A stretch of DNA of 64,000 nucleotides from the NCBI GenBank assembly GCA_947499595.1, contig CANMOY010000002.1, positions 124,001 through 188,000 of the forward strand. The letters are read 5' to 3'. The DNA comes from an uncultured Mesonia sp. (GTDB lineage Bacteria; Bacteroidota; Bacteroidia; Flavobacteriales; Flavobacteriaceae). The notes under the pieces were generated by a model. That model saw only the letters and a list, made by a program, of their open reading frames with translations. It did no database searches and was not told where the DNA came from. Shown here piece by piece: positions 9,337 to 17,557 of this stretch (within the stretch, counting starts at the first letter, position 1; each line of letters opens with the position of its first letter). The position numbers and the translations under genes are program-made.

Positions 9337-10591
9337 GCGTTTCTTTTTTATCGGCTTTAGCCAAAAATTCTGCATAGAAGAGTGTCCCGAAAAGGGCGAC
9401 AAAATTAATACCCATATTTCTATCTAAAATATTTTCGACCATAAAGCACCAAAATAGTATGGTGAGAAAGCATAAAAATAAAAGGTTTTGGTGTTTAAAA
9501 GCAGATACACCGTTTTTAAAGAAATATAAAAGCAATAAAAGCACACTAAAAATTCCAAAACGCAATACATAGCCTATGTATTGATTGTGAGCGTTGTAAC
9601 CTCGCTCTAAAGAATTACTCATATTGTATTGGGTGTATTGCTCTATTAAAACTTCATTTTCTGTACCCCCACCATATCCCAAAATTGGTTTATCTTGTAT
9701 AAGCTCTAGGGCGACCTTCCATCTAGAAAAACGAGAATCTACCTTGTAAGTGTTATCCGTATTGTAGGTGCCAATATTATCTTGAAGTTCCCAGAAAGTT
9801 CCGTCAACTGTTTTATGATAGATGTAGGTTTTTTGCAGTAAGCTAAAGCTAAAAGCTAACAAAATAACAGCTGCTGTAATAAGCGCAGCAAAGGTTTTAA
9901 AAGAAAGATTATGAATAAGATACAAAAGAATTAGCAGGGCATATACACCATAAATAATACGCGAAGCCAAAAAAACTATACACAAACTAAAAACCAAAAA
10001 GCCTAAAAATTTGAGTAAGCGCGGTATTTTGATTTTAGAAAAAAGTAAGATACTTAGGGCCATAGCCATATACATACCCATATAAATAGGATGCATATCA
10101 GGAAGAGGTTTGGTAAAATTGAAGTTGGTAAATGTATGGTTGAGCAACCAGTGTAAAGGGTAATCTGACTGACTGTAATGATATATATTAATCGCTATTA
10201 AAGCTAAAGCTGATATAAATGCACCGGCAAGTAAACCATAAGCCGCAAAATTTCGGAATAATTTTGGGGGTATATCTTTTCTAAACAAAAACAATGGCGT
10301 TAGGCCTAAGAATATATATTTGCTTATTTCCTGAAAAGCTTCTTGTTTTAACGGACTATAAGTTACTCCCCATAAAAGCGGTATAAAAAATACCATAGGA
10401 GAAAACAAGAAGAAATAGATCAACTTGCCCTTTAACTGAAAGCCATGCAATACAAACGACAATAAGGTGGTGACCACCAAACCAATTAAACCAATATTAC
10501 TTATAGAGGTTTTAATAGGTAGAAAAAATGTGGCTACGACGATACAGATTAATGTTAAGTCTTTTAATATTTTATTTTTGTCTTGCTTCAT
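9320..10591 (-). CDS. O-antigen ligase family protein (Wzy_C/WaaL-like)
   Basis: A 423-residue inner-membrane protein with about 10-12 hydrophobic segments and one long periplasmic loop (about residues 255-335). The loop carries the family pattern: an Arg-rich part (SRFSRWKVALELIQDKPILG), GYGGGTENE, and the HNQYIG motif near residue 328, where the His is the functionally important residue of WaaL-type ligases. Such proteins either ligate polymer to a lipid anchor or polymerise repeat units on the periplasmic side; sequence does not separate the two. It starts with ATG 7 bases downstream of the stop of the esterase-like gene and overlaps the next membrane protein by 17 bases. Confidence 0.85.
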   Translation of the reverse strand: MKQDKNKILKDLTLICIVVATFFLPIKTSISNIGLIGLVVTTLLSFVLHGFQLKGKLIYFFLFSPMVFFIPLLWGVTYSPLKQEAFQEISKYIFLGLTPLFLFRKDIPPKLFRNFAAYGLLAGAFISALALIAINIYHYSQSDYPLHWLLNHTFTNFNFTKPLPDMHPIYMGMYMAMALSILLFSKIKIPRLLKFLGFLVFSLCIVFLASRIIYGVYALLILLYLIHNLSFKTFAALITAAVILLAFSFSLLQKTYIYHKTVDGTFWELQDNIGTYNTDNTYKVDSRFSRWKVALELIQDKPILGYGGGTENEVLIEQYTQYNMSNSLERGYNAHNQYIGYVLRFGIFSVLLLLLYFFKNGVSAFKHQNLLFLCFLTILFWCFMVENILDRNMGINFVALFGTLFYAEFLAKADKKETHEKVA

Positions 10592-10598
10592 TATTATT

Positions 10599-11444
10599 TT
10601 AGTCTTCGAGAGCGGTGTAAAAGTAAGCTAATTTTTTACCGATATCATTTAAAGCTTCTTGGTTGTAATGCACCATATCTTTTAACCAGCCCCTTTCTGG
10701 AAAAAATTCGGTTTCATTATAACCAATATAGACGTGTTCCATTTCTAACGCAACTTCTCTCTGTGCTTCTCTTACTTTTTTATATCCTTCATCTTTGGCA
10801 TTATTCCCATTAAATCTACCCGTTTCTATAAATACAAAGGGTATCTCTCCAAATTGATTGTGGTATCTATTAATTAACTCAATTAAAGCTTTCTTATAAT
10901 ATTTTTTAGTAATGCTATTTTGGTAGACAGCTTGAGCATCATTCTCTCCCTGACACCAAAAAATAGCATGAATATTACTCTGCTTTAACACCTGTAAAGC
11001 TTTTTGAGTTTTATAAATGCTAGAAGAAAATAATTTACCACTTTCACTCCAATTGCCCCAATTGTTCACCTCTGCTTCAACGGTTAAAGAAGAACCACCT
11101 TTTGCCGCTTGAACAACACATACTTTTTGATTGCTTATTTCATTATACGTATAGGCTAGGGCTGGAATAAAACTTCCTGTTTGAGCCGCTTGAAAATTAA
11201 GGTGATATTGGCCTACAGGATCTTTCAGTATTTTGATGGTATCTTTTACCGAATCATATTCATATACCTCTTTATTAGGTTGAAAAATAGAGATATCTTT
11301 ATCTCCGACACCAGCTGCGTTACTTTGCCCTGCGACAAGAAATATCTTCTGATTTTCATCGTAGAATGGTTTATCATTATTACTAGAACAAGCTGTAAAT
11401 AAACAAATTGCAAAAAGAAAAATTATACAAAAGTGGCTTTTCAT
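10599..11444 (-). CDS. Sialate O-acetylesterase-like (SGNH) lipoprotein
   Basis: A predicted secreted carbohydrate esterase of the SASA/CE6 type. The N-terminus is a lipoprotein signal peptide ending in the lipobox LFTAC (Cys19). The SGNH motifs are visible: FLVAGQSNAAG with the nucleophile Ser41, the WCQGENDA block near residue 165, and a C-terminal MVHYNQEAL that supplies the catalytic His. It has 281 residues, a normal size for a single-domain enzyme. It sits between an O-acetyltransferase and the ligase/polymerase pair, which suggests trimming of O-acetyl groups on the finished polymer at the cell surface or in the periplasm; that role is inferred. A xylan acetylesterase-like specificity is equally possible. 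Confidence 0.85.
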   Translation of the reverse strand: MKSHFCIIFLFAICLFTACSSNNDKPFYDENQKIFLVAGQSNAAGVGDKDISIFQPNKEVYEYDSVKDTIKILKDPVGQYHLNFQAAQTGSFIPALAYTYNEISNQKVCVVQAAKGGSSLTVEAEVNNWGNWSESGKLFSSSIYKTQKALQVLKQSNIHAIFWCQGENDAQAVYQNSITKKYYKKALIELINRYHNQFGEIPFVFIETGRFNGNNAKDEGYKKVREAQREVALEMEHVYIGYNETEFFPERGWLKDMVHYNQEALNDIGKKLAYFYTALED

Positions 11445-11470
11445 GAAAAATAATTTTCTAGTTTAAAAGT

Positions 11471-11989
11471 TTATTGTTTTCTCGTTTTAATCAATTTTGC
11501 TGGTACACCACCTACCACCGTAAAAGCTTTCACATCTTTGGTTACTACCGCTCCTGCACCTACTATGGCGCCCTCTCCAACCTCAACACCAGGCATAATA
11601 ACTACATTTCGGCCTAACCAAGCTCCCTTTCTTATAGTTGGTGGTTGAGGCTTGGTATCTCCTTGATTTACAATACTTATATCGATTCTTTGGTGTTGAT
11701 GTGAAGTACTTAGTATAGCCACATGTGGAGCAATTAAGACCTCATCTTCAATAATCGCTTGCTGTATGAAAACATGTTCGTTAATTCTGCAATTCACCCC
11801 TATTCGAGTACCTAAGGTGTTTGAAAGATAAACATTGGGCTCTAATTTAGTTCTGCTATCGTATGGCATAAGCTTTAGTATTTTGGCAACGTAAGCTACC
11901 CTAATTTTATTACACAAGCCTATCAACCTAGAATGAGGTAAATGCTGTATAAAAGCGTAATAAAAAAATAGCTTTAATTTATGAAGCAT
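11471..11989 (-). CDS. Hexapeptide-repeat acyltransferase (WcaF/CatB-like)
   Basis: A 172-residue left-handed beta-helix transferase that probably O-acetylates a sugar with acetyl-CoA. Hexapeptide turns are visible from about residue 60 to the end: TRIGVNCRINEHVFI, IEDEVLIAPHVAI, then GAWLGRNVVIMPGVEVGEGAIVGAGAVV near the C-terminus. The STSHQH histidine segment (about 95-100) is where the catalytic His lies in maltose/galactoside acetyltransferase relatives. It starts with ATG at 11989 and is divergent from the GT4 gene at 12099. The neighbouring acetylesterase-like lipoprotein, 26 bases downstream, supports a polysaccharide acetylation role. Confidence 0.88.
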   Translation of the reverse strand: MLHKLKLFFYYAFIQHLPHSRLIGLCNKIRVAYVAKILKLMPYDSRTKLEPNVYLSNTLGTRIGVNCRINEHVFIQQAIIEDEVLIAPHVAILSTSHQHQRIDISIVNQGDTKPQPPTIRKGAWLGRNVVIMPGVEVGEGAIVGAGAVVTKDVKAFTVVGGVPAKLIKTRKQ

Positions 11990-12050
11990 ACGTAAATAAT
12001 AGTAAACTTAATTGTTTAAATAAACTTAGATTGTAAATTAGCATTTTGCA

Positions 12051-12058
12051 CAAAATTA
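12051..12058 (-). promoter_or_regulatory. Possible -7 box (TAATTTTG) upstream of the acyltransferase
   Basis: On the minus strand the bases read TAATTTTG, matching TAnnTTTG, 61 nt upstream of the acyltransferase ATG in the 109-bp divergent gap (11990-12098). A CAAA run at 12083-12086 could supply the -33 element, but the 24-nt spacing is long. The call is weak because the gap is very A+T-rich. Confidence 0.3.
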
Positions 12059-12098
12059 CTAATATAGTTTAGTTTAAAATATCAAAATACAGCCTTAT

Positions 12099-13172
12099 AT
12101 GAAAATCTTTTTAATTTCAAATATGTATCCTTCCTCTAAGGATCCATTATTTGGTGTCTTTGTGAAAAATTTTAAAGATGAATTAGAAAAAAATAGTGTT
12201 ATATTTCAACCTATTTCTCTTATTCAGGGCTTGACGAGAAACCCTATTAAGAAAGTTCTCAATTATGGTATTCACTATTTTAATATTCTTATCGGGATCT
12301 TTAAAAAGTTTGATTTGGTATATGTACACTATGTGAGTCACCATATTCCAATTCTTTTTTTCCTTTTACCTTTTAAAAGAAAACCCTGGGTATTGAACGT
12401 TCACGGAACGGATATAATAGATTTACAAAAGAATGAATATCTTAATTTTTTTGCTAAAAAAGTTTTAAAAAAAATCGATTTACTTGTTGTACCTACCAAC
12501 TATTTTAAAACAAAAGTTCTTCAAGGCTACCCTTTTTTAAAAGAGCAAGATGTTTTTGTATCGCCTTCTGGCGGAATTGATTCTACTAAATTTTTCATTA
12601 AAGATAAAGATGAAAAAAAATCCAAATTGCATTTAGGTTTTGTTTCTCGTTTTATTGAAGAAAAAGGCTGGAAAACATTTCTAGATGCTCTTTTAAAACT
12701 TAAAGAAAAACGAATTCCTTTTGTAGCTTCCATAGCTGGGAAAGGTCCTGATGAGGGAAAAATTCTAAATACCATAAAGCAGAATGGTTTAGAAGAAGAT
12801 GTGCAATTTTTGGGACTAATACCACAAGAGAAATTAGTTGACATCTATAATAAAATAGATTTATATATATTCCCGACCTATCGAGAAGCAGAAAGTTTAG
12901 GTCTAACAGGTTTAGAGGCTATGGCGTGTGGCACACCTGTCATCGCTTGTAATATTGCTGGACCTGCTACATATGTTGAATCACATAAAAATGGATTTTT
13001 ATTTGAACCAAAAAATTCAGAAGCTTTAACTGATTATATCCTACAATATCATCTTCTTCAACCCGAACAAAAAAATAAATTTAAGTTGGAAGCATTTAAC
13101 ACTTCAAAAAACTTTAGAAAAGATATTGTAGCTCAAAAGCTTTTAAAGCGCTTAAAAGCTTTATTTGATTAA
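12099..13172 (+). CDS. Glycosyltransferase family 4
   Basis: A 357-residue GT-B glycosyltransferase. The N-terminal domain begins MKIFLISNMYPSSKDPLFG, a common GT4 opening; a LNVHGTDI segment lies near residue 110. The C-terminal domain has GFVSRFIEEKGW (about 190-200), the SIAGKGPDEGKI loop, and the E-x7-E type motif in TYREAESLGLTGLEAMACG near residues 255-275, whose glutamates bind the donor. It is the only rightward gene in this part of the locus, convergent with the polymerase at 13174 and ending one base before it. Its codons are strongly A+T-biased compared with the genes at 1-11 kb, in line with a transferred cassette. Sugar specificity is unknown. Confidence 0.9.
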   Translation: MKIFLISNMYPSSKDPLFGVFVKNFKDELEKNSVIFQPISLIQGLTRNPIKKVLNYGIHYFNILIGIFKKFDLVYVHYVSHHIPILFFLLPFKRKPWVLNVHGTDIIDLQKNEYLNFFAKKVLKKIDLLVVPTNYFKTKVLQGYPFLKEQDVFVSPSGGIDSTKFFIKDKDEKKSKLHLGFVSRFIEEKGWKTFLDALLKLKEKRIPFVASIAGKGPDEGKILNTIKQNGLEEDVQFLGLIPQEKLVDIYNKIDLYIFPTYREAESLGLTGLEAMACGTPVIACNIAGPATYVESHKNGFLFEPKNSEALTDYILQYHLLQPEQKNKFKLEAFNTSKNFRKDIVAQKLLKRLKALFD

Positions 13173-13173
13173 A

Positions 13174-14394
13174 TTATTCTGGTATTTTATAGTTAATATT
13201 ATATACTATAAATTTCAAAAAGAAAAGTGAAGCAATAATCAAAAAGAAAGGAACATCTACATAACCTGTATGAATACATTTCAATAAAGCAACTGCTACG
13301 ATTCCGTAAAGAGTGATTATAAAGGGATTTTTTCGCTTAATAATTAACTTTCTTAAAGTTTCCATTAATAATGCAGCTAATAAAAACCCAATTCCAACAA
13401 AAATATAACCTCCATCTACAAATAATGCACCTTGTAATGTAGGTGTTATACTCCAGGGTACTCCATCTGGTCTTTTTCTAGCGCCAGTAATATCTCCTAT
13501 AATATTTCTCGCTGCCCACTGGGTTCCTGGTAACAGGGTTAATACATTTGCAGCAGCCAAACCTAAGTACATGGGATCTCCTTCTTTTTCCTCAATCAAA
13601 ATTTTAACAACTTGTTGATCATACCTAAAAAGAGCCATGGTGGGAGCTATTGGGGTTAGATAACTATGTTTATCTAATACATCTTTATTTATATTTTTGT
13701 AATATTGACCGACATCATATTTTCTACTCACTCTAAAGGTAGCAATAGATGACATTAATGCTAAAAAAAGGAATACTGCGAGAAAAATTTTAAAAGAAAA
13801 TATTCTCTTAAAGCTATTTTGATAATCATTTCTAACGGTGTAAAAAACTATAAAAAAACCTCCCAATAAACTTACTAAAGGAGATCTAAATCCTAATGAT
13901 AAAAATAGAATTGCTTGAAAACCTAAAAAAAGAAAATATCTTTTTTTTAATTTTTTATTTTCTAATAGAATACTAGCATAATAAGCAAGGGTAATTACAA
14001 TGGATAGATAAACGAATAACCCAGTAATAACAGTCGGATTAAAACGAGCATCTTCAGAAAAAATTATGATTTGACCATTTCGGATATTAGTAATGATGAT
14101 AGAAAAGACAGTGATAATATTAATGATAATAAATAAAAACTTTATGATTTTATGTTTACCAAAATTTAAGTCTTTTTCTGAAATTTTAAATTTTAGAACT
14201 CTAAAAAATATAGCTGATAAAACAAAGGACACTAAACCTATTAAAAATAAATATGTTACCTTAACTTCATCTAAATCATCGTTATAAAGGGGTAAATTAA
14301 TAATCCCTACTAAATTGATAAATAAAAAAACAGCCAAGAAAACCCGAACAATTGGGAATGGTGATATGGAGATTTTATTGTTTTTGAGAATCAT
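13174..14394 (-). CDS. Oligosaccharide repeat-unit polymerase (Wzy-like)
   Basis: A 406-residue inner-membrane protein with about 11-12 hydrophobic segments. The central soluble stretch (about residues 215-305) contains ATFRVSRKYDVGQYY, TPIAPTMALFRYDQQVV and a FVDGGYIFVGIGF segment near 330, a layout seen in oligosaccharide repeat-unit polymerases of the O-antigen polymerase superfamily. It is very A+T-rich. It is the best Wzy candidate in the locus because it neighbours the flippase and lies in the variable core. It ends one base from the stop of the convergent GT4 gene and lies 6 bases downstream of the asparagine-synthase-like gene. Confidence 0.75.
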   Translation of the reverse strand: MILKNNKISISPFPIVRVFLAVFLFINLVGIINLPLYNDDLDEVKVTYLFLIGLVSFVLSAIFFRVLKFKISEKDLNFGKHKIIKFLFIIINIITVFSIIITNIRNGQIIIFSEDARFNPTVITGLFVYLSIVITLAYYASILLENKKLKKRYFLFLGFQAILFLSLGFRSPLVSLLGGFFIVFYTVRNDYQNSFKRIFSFKIFLAVFLFLALMSSIATFRVSRKYDVGQYYKNINKDVLDKHSYLTPIAPTMALFRYDQQVVKILIEEKEGDPMYLGLAAANVLTLLPGTQWAARNIIGDITGARKRPDGVPWSITPTLQGALFVDGGYIFVGIGFLLAALLMETLRKLIIKRKNPFIITLYGIVAVALLKCIHTGYVDVPFFLIIASLFFLKFIVYNINYKIPE

Positions 14395-14400
14395 TATCTT

Positions 14401-16128
14401 TTATTTATGGAAATGTAATTTTATAGCTAGTAAAACAGTAATTACAGCAAACTTATTACGATATTCAAAAATATCATCATTATAAATCTCATTTAAATCT
14501 GCTTTAAGCTCCTTGTTATCAATAATTACAATATTCTCTTCAAAGATGCGGTTAAATTGTTTTAGAAGATTAGGGTTAGTTTTAAACCAATTGGTAATAG
14601 GGTTCATACTATCGTAATTAAGCCCAAAATATTTTTTCCCTCCATTCACATATTTCTTAATTAACCTACCGTAATTAATGTTAAAATCTGAATTAGGTTT
14701 TAATCCTATTTTTTCCCATTTATAATCAAGCGTTTTAGGATGCTTTGCCTTTAACCAATCAAAATAAATCTTTTGATTAAATTTAAATTTGTTGGGAATA
14801 CTGGAGCAGTAATCTAATAACTGAGTATTGTAGAATGGTGAAGCTTGATCTATAAAGTTATTAAAGACCTTATCCCCCATTAAAGTACCGTGTACCTGTC
14901 GTTGCTCAAAGGTATATACTTCGTAGTCAGATTGGTCATAATAGGTCGTTAGATCATCTAAAAAGTCCATTTTCTCAAGCATTGTCTTGTTCTTCACAAA
15001 ACCTGTTAATCCGATAGAAGCTTTATTTGTTTTAAAATCATAATTAGGCTTTAAAAAAGAGCCGAATAAAACATCTCCTATCTGTCCTGAATGAATCAAT
15101 CCAAAATTACGTCTTTCTATTTTACTCAACGCATTGTAAATAATTGCGTTCGCGGTAAAGTGGGTTAAACCATCGGTAGCTTTTACGTAATTATCTAGTA
15201 CGTTTTCAACTAAAAAATCTCCTTTATGAATATTAAATTGTAAATGAGAATAAAAGTTTTTTTCGGCGATATGATTGGCGTATTTAACGTCGCTGGAGTT
15301 GGGATTCCCGTAGGTATATGTATTGATTTTATTAAACCCAAGTTCTTGAGCAATCATAGCATTAATCCTAGAGTCCATTCCTCCACTCAATAAACTTAAA
15401 TGTTGTTGGTAATTATTACTTCTATCTTTTTGCCATTCTTCTTCAATGGCATTTACCATAAACTTCTCTATAGATTCTATTACATCATTTAAAGATTGAG
15501 GGGTTTCTTTTTTTGAGATTTTGTAATATTGCTGGGTCTTTATCGAACTTTCAGAAATATTGAAAGTTAAAGTGGAGCCATAATTTAATTTTTTTATCTC
15601 TTTAACTAAGGTAAAGTCATTGAACATTTGTCCGTAAAGAGCTAAAGAATATATTCCATCATAATCGTAACTAATTGAAATGTGGTTCTCACGAAGCAAT
15701 TTAGATAATACGTGCATTTCAGAAGAGAAAGCAAAACCTAATTCTTTATCGTAAAAATAAAATAGGCTCTTTGTAGATAAAGGATCATTGAACATGATTA
15801 ATTTTTCTTCTTTTTTTGAAAAAATAAATCCAGAAAAAGTTCCTTTTAATAACGAGATAAAATCGCTTCCCTTCTCTACATAGGCTTTAATTATTTTTTG
15901 TGGAGTATTAATCGTAGAATAATTGATTCCTTCAAAACAAATGATATAGTTATCATCTTCAAATAGAAAACGATCATCTTTAAATTTATCTAATACAGAT
16001 CTACCAAAACAAAAATCATTGCTAACAATTTCTTCCTGAATAGAGTTTTCAAATTTACTGTTGTAAAAATTGTTATATATTTTTCTTTGCTGATTTTTCT
16101 TTAATAAAACCCCGTAAATCCCTGCCAT
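14401..16128 (-). CDS. Asparagine-synthase-related protein lacking the glutaminase cysteine
   Basis: A 575-residue protein with the two-domain layout of glutamine-dependent asparagine synthetases: an N-terminal class II amidotransferase-like domain (1-190) and a C-terminal synthetase domain with the pyrophosphate-binding loop SGGMDSR (248-254). The N-terminus reads MAGIYG where active enzymes have MCGI, so the catalytic Cys2 is Ala; the usual NGEIYN glutaminase site is replaced by FEGINYS (65-71). Glutamine hydrolysis is therefore unlikely. The synthetase half may use free ammonia or another nucleophile to amidate or otherwise modify an acid, as proposed for similar proteins in capsule loci. 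It lies between Wzy-like and Wzx genes in the A+T-rich core. Its substrate is not known to me. Confidence 0.8.
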   Translation of the reverse strand: MAGIYGVLLKKNQQRKIYNNFYNSKFENSIQEEIVSNDFCFGRSVLDKFKDDRFLFEDDNYIICFEGINYSTINTPQKIIKAYVEKGSDFISLLKGTFSGFIFSKKEEKLIMFNDPLSTKSLFYFYDKELGFAFSSEMHVLSKLLRENHISISYDYDGIYSLALYGQMFNDFTLVKEIKKLNYGSTLTFNISESSIKTQQYYKISKKETPQSLNDVIESIEKFMVNAIEEEWQKDRSNNYQQHLSLLSGGMDSRINAMIAQELGFNKINTYTYGNPNSSDVKYANHIAEKNFYSHLQFNIHKGDFLVENVLDNYVKATDGLTHFTANAIIYNALSKIERRNFGLIHSGQIGDVLFGSFLKPNYDFKTNKASIGLTGFVKNKTMLEKMDFLDDLTTYYDQSDYEVYTFEQRQVHGTLMGDKVFNNFIDQASPFYNTQLLDYCSSIPNKFKFNQKIYFDWLKAKHPKTLDYKWEKIGLKPNSDFNINYGRLIKKYVNGGKKYFGLNYDSMNPITNWFKTNPNLLKQFNRIFEENIVIIDNKELKADLNEIYNDDIFEYRNKFAVITVLLAIKLHFHK

Positions 16129-16137
16129 AGATTAAAA

Positions 16138-17469
16138 TTATAAGTAAGTTCTAATGTTTTCTTTACGCTTAAGGTATACCGTTCCGGCAATATTCCAGAA
16201 AGATAGACTTATTGCGGTTGCTGCTGCTGCCCCTTCAATGCCGTATAACGGAATTAAAGCAAAATTTAATATTAGATTTAGGCCTAAGGCAATGAGCGCT
16301 ATATTTTGGTATTGCTTTTGTCTGCCAATCATTTGCATTATAATGCCTACCGAGCCTGTGGTACTATTTAATAAATGAATACTACATAATATAATTAGTA
16401 CATATTTTCCTACTAGAAACTCTTCGCCAAATATGCCTAAAAAAAACTGATTAAAGATCAGCAAAACAGCTACTATCCCAGCAGTAGCTACAAAATTGAT
16501 TCGGGTAGAAAATTTCACTAAACTCTTAAATTTTTCGTGTGCCTGTTCGGCAAAGGCATTCGCTATTTTTGGTGCTAGGCTAGAGTTGATGGCTTCAATA
16601 GAAAAATTGGTAACCAGCGCCAATTTTAATGCTGCATTGTAAATACCAATATTTTCATCGGTTTCATAAATACCTAATATAAAAGTATCTAACCAACCCA
16701 AAAATACCATAATGGTTGAGGAGAGTAACATAGGGAAAGATTCCCGTAAAAAACGCCATGAGTTGGTTCCCGATTTTAATGTTAATTGCTTTAACTCCTT
16801 ACTTACTACATAAAATGCAATGAGTGACAATAGCACTAGTGCCCAAAAATGAATTTGAATAAGCATAACGGGAGCTACGGTACTAAAAAGATAAACCACA
16901 GCTAAAAGTAGAATAGTAAGTAAAAAACGGCCTGTATTATTGAAAAATGCAAACCAGTTATTTAATCCTTTGGCTCGCAAAGCTCCTGCACAAAGCATGG
17001 TGATGGTCCAAAAAGGGATTCCTAAAACACTCCAAAAATAATAGGGTGCTAATTGGTCCTTTTTAAAAATATGCAAAATAAAAAAGTCTTGTGCCCACAG
17101 AAGCAACCCCATAAGTACCAAGCTTACTAAAAAAGACTTGCTTACCACGCGGTAAAATAATCCAGGGTCTTCTTTCCAGTTTTCTGGCTTGGCATAAAAG
17201 CGCAAAAAATTAACGTCAATACCCAACCTGCCTATAATACTAGCAAACATAAAAACACTAAAGCTCAAGCTTATGAGTCCGTTTATTTTAGCTCCAAAAA
17301 CATTGGTAATATAGAGCGTAAAAAGATAACCGGCTATGATACCCACGCCTCTAAATATCAAAAAATAGAAACCTTTCTTAAGTACATCTTTTTGATCGGG
17401 ATTGGTGTTTTTAAGCTTTTTGATGAGTTGCTTTTTCAAAATACTATTGTAGATGTTTTTACCCAGCAA
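16138..17469 (-). CDS. Wzx-type polysaccharide flippase (MOP superfamily)
   Basis: A 443-residue MOP/MATE-fold membrane protein with about 12-14 hydrophobic segments, expected to flip undecaprenyl-linked repeat units to the periplasm. Family features include GFYFLIFRGVGIIAGYLFT near residue 32, and a second half repeating the pattern (LLSSTIMVFLGWLDTFILG near 250). The open frame begins with TTG at 17469, which overlaps a TACATTTG -7-like box; a second TTG at residue 11 (17439, MKKQLIKKL) is an alternative start. It is directly upstream of the asparagine-synthase-like and Wzy-like genes on the same strand, probably in one transcript. Confidence 0.9.
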   Translation of the reverse strand: MLGKNIYNSILKKQLIKKLKNTNPDQKDVLKKGFYFLIFRGVGIIAGYLFTLYITNVFGAKINGLISLSFSVFMFASIIGRLGIDVNFLRFYAKPENWKEDPGLFYRVVSKSFLVSLVLMGLLLWAQDFFILHIFKKDQLAPYYFWSVLGIPFWTITMLCAGALRAKGLNNWFAFFNNTGRFLLTILLLAVVYLFSTVAPVMLIQIHFWALVLLSLIAFYVVSKELKQLTLKSGTNSWRFLRESFPMLLSSTIMVFLGWLDTFILGIYETDENIGIYNAALKLALVTNFSIEAINSSLAPKIANAFAEQAHEKFKSLVKFSTRINFVATAGIVAVLLIFNQFFLGIFGEEFLVGKYVLIILCSIHLLNSTTGSVGIIMQMIGRQKQYQNIALIALGLNLILNFALIPLYGIEGAAAATAISLSFWNIAGTVYLKRKENIRTYL

Positions 17470-17494
17470 ATGTACTTAAAGTTAGCCAAATGTA
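17467..17494 (-). promoter_or_regulatory. Two tandem -7 boxes (TACATTTG) upstream of the flippase operon
   Basis: On the minus strand TACATTTG occurs twice, at 17494-17487 and 17474-17467, with starts 20 nt apart. Both match TAnnTTTG exactly. The downstream copy overlaps the TTG that opens the long flippase frame. If that copy is used, translation must start further in; if the upstream copy is used, TTG at 17469 remains possible. No clear -33 TTTG is seen. Confidence 0.4.
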
Positions 17495-17557
17495 GGACCA
17501 ACTAGTTTTTTATATTCGGTATTAACGGTTTTGGAAAATAGTTTTAATGGAGCTTTT

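Noticed and set aside
9337-9402. Longer start of the 386-residue membrane protein
   Set aside because: It would overlap the ligase-like gene by 83 bases and add a polar stretch; the ATG at 9336 gives a short coupled overlap.
12527-12844. Minus-strand 105-codon frame opposite the GT4 gene
   Set aside because: Shadow of the GT4 coding frame; Ser/Phe/Lys-rich translation with no motif.
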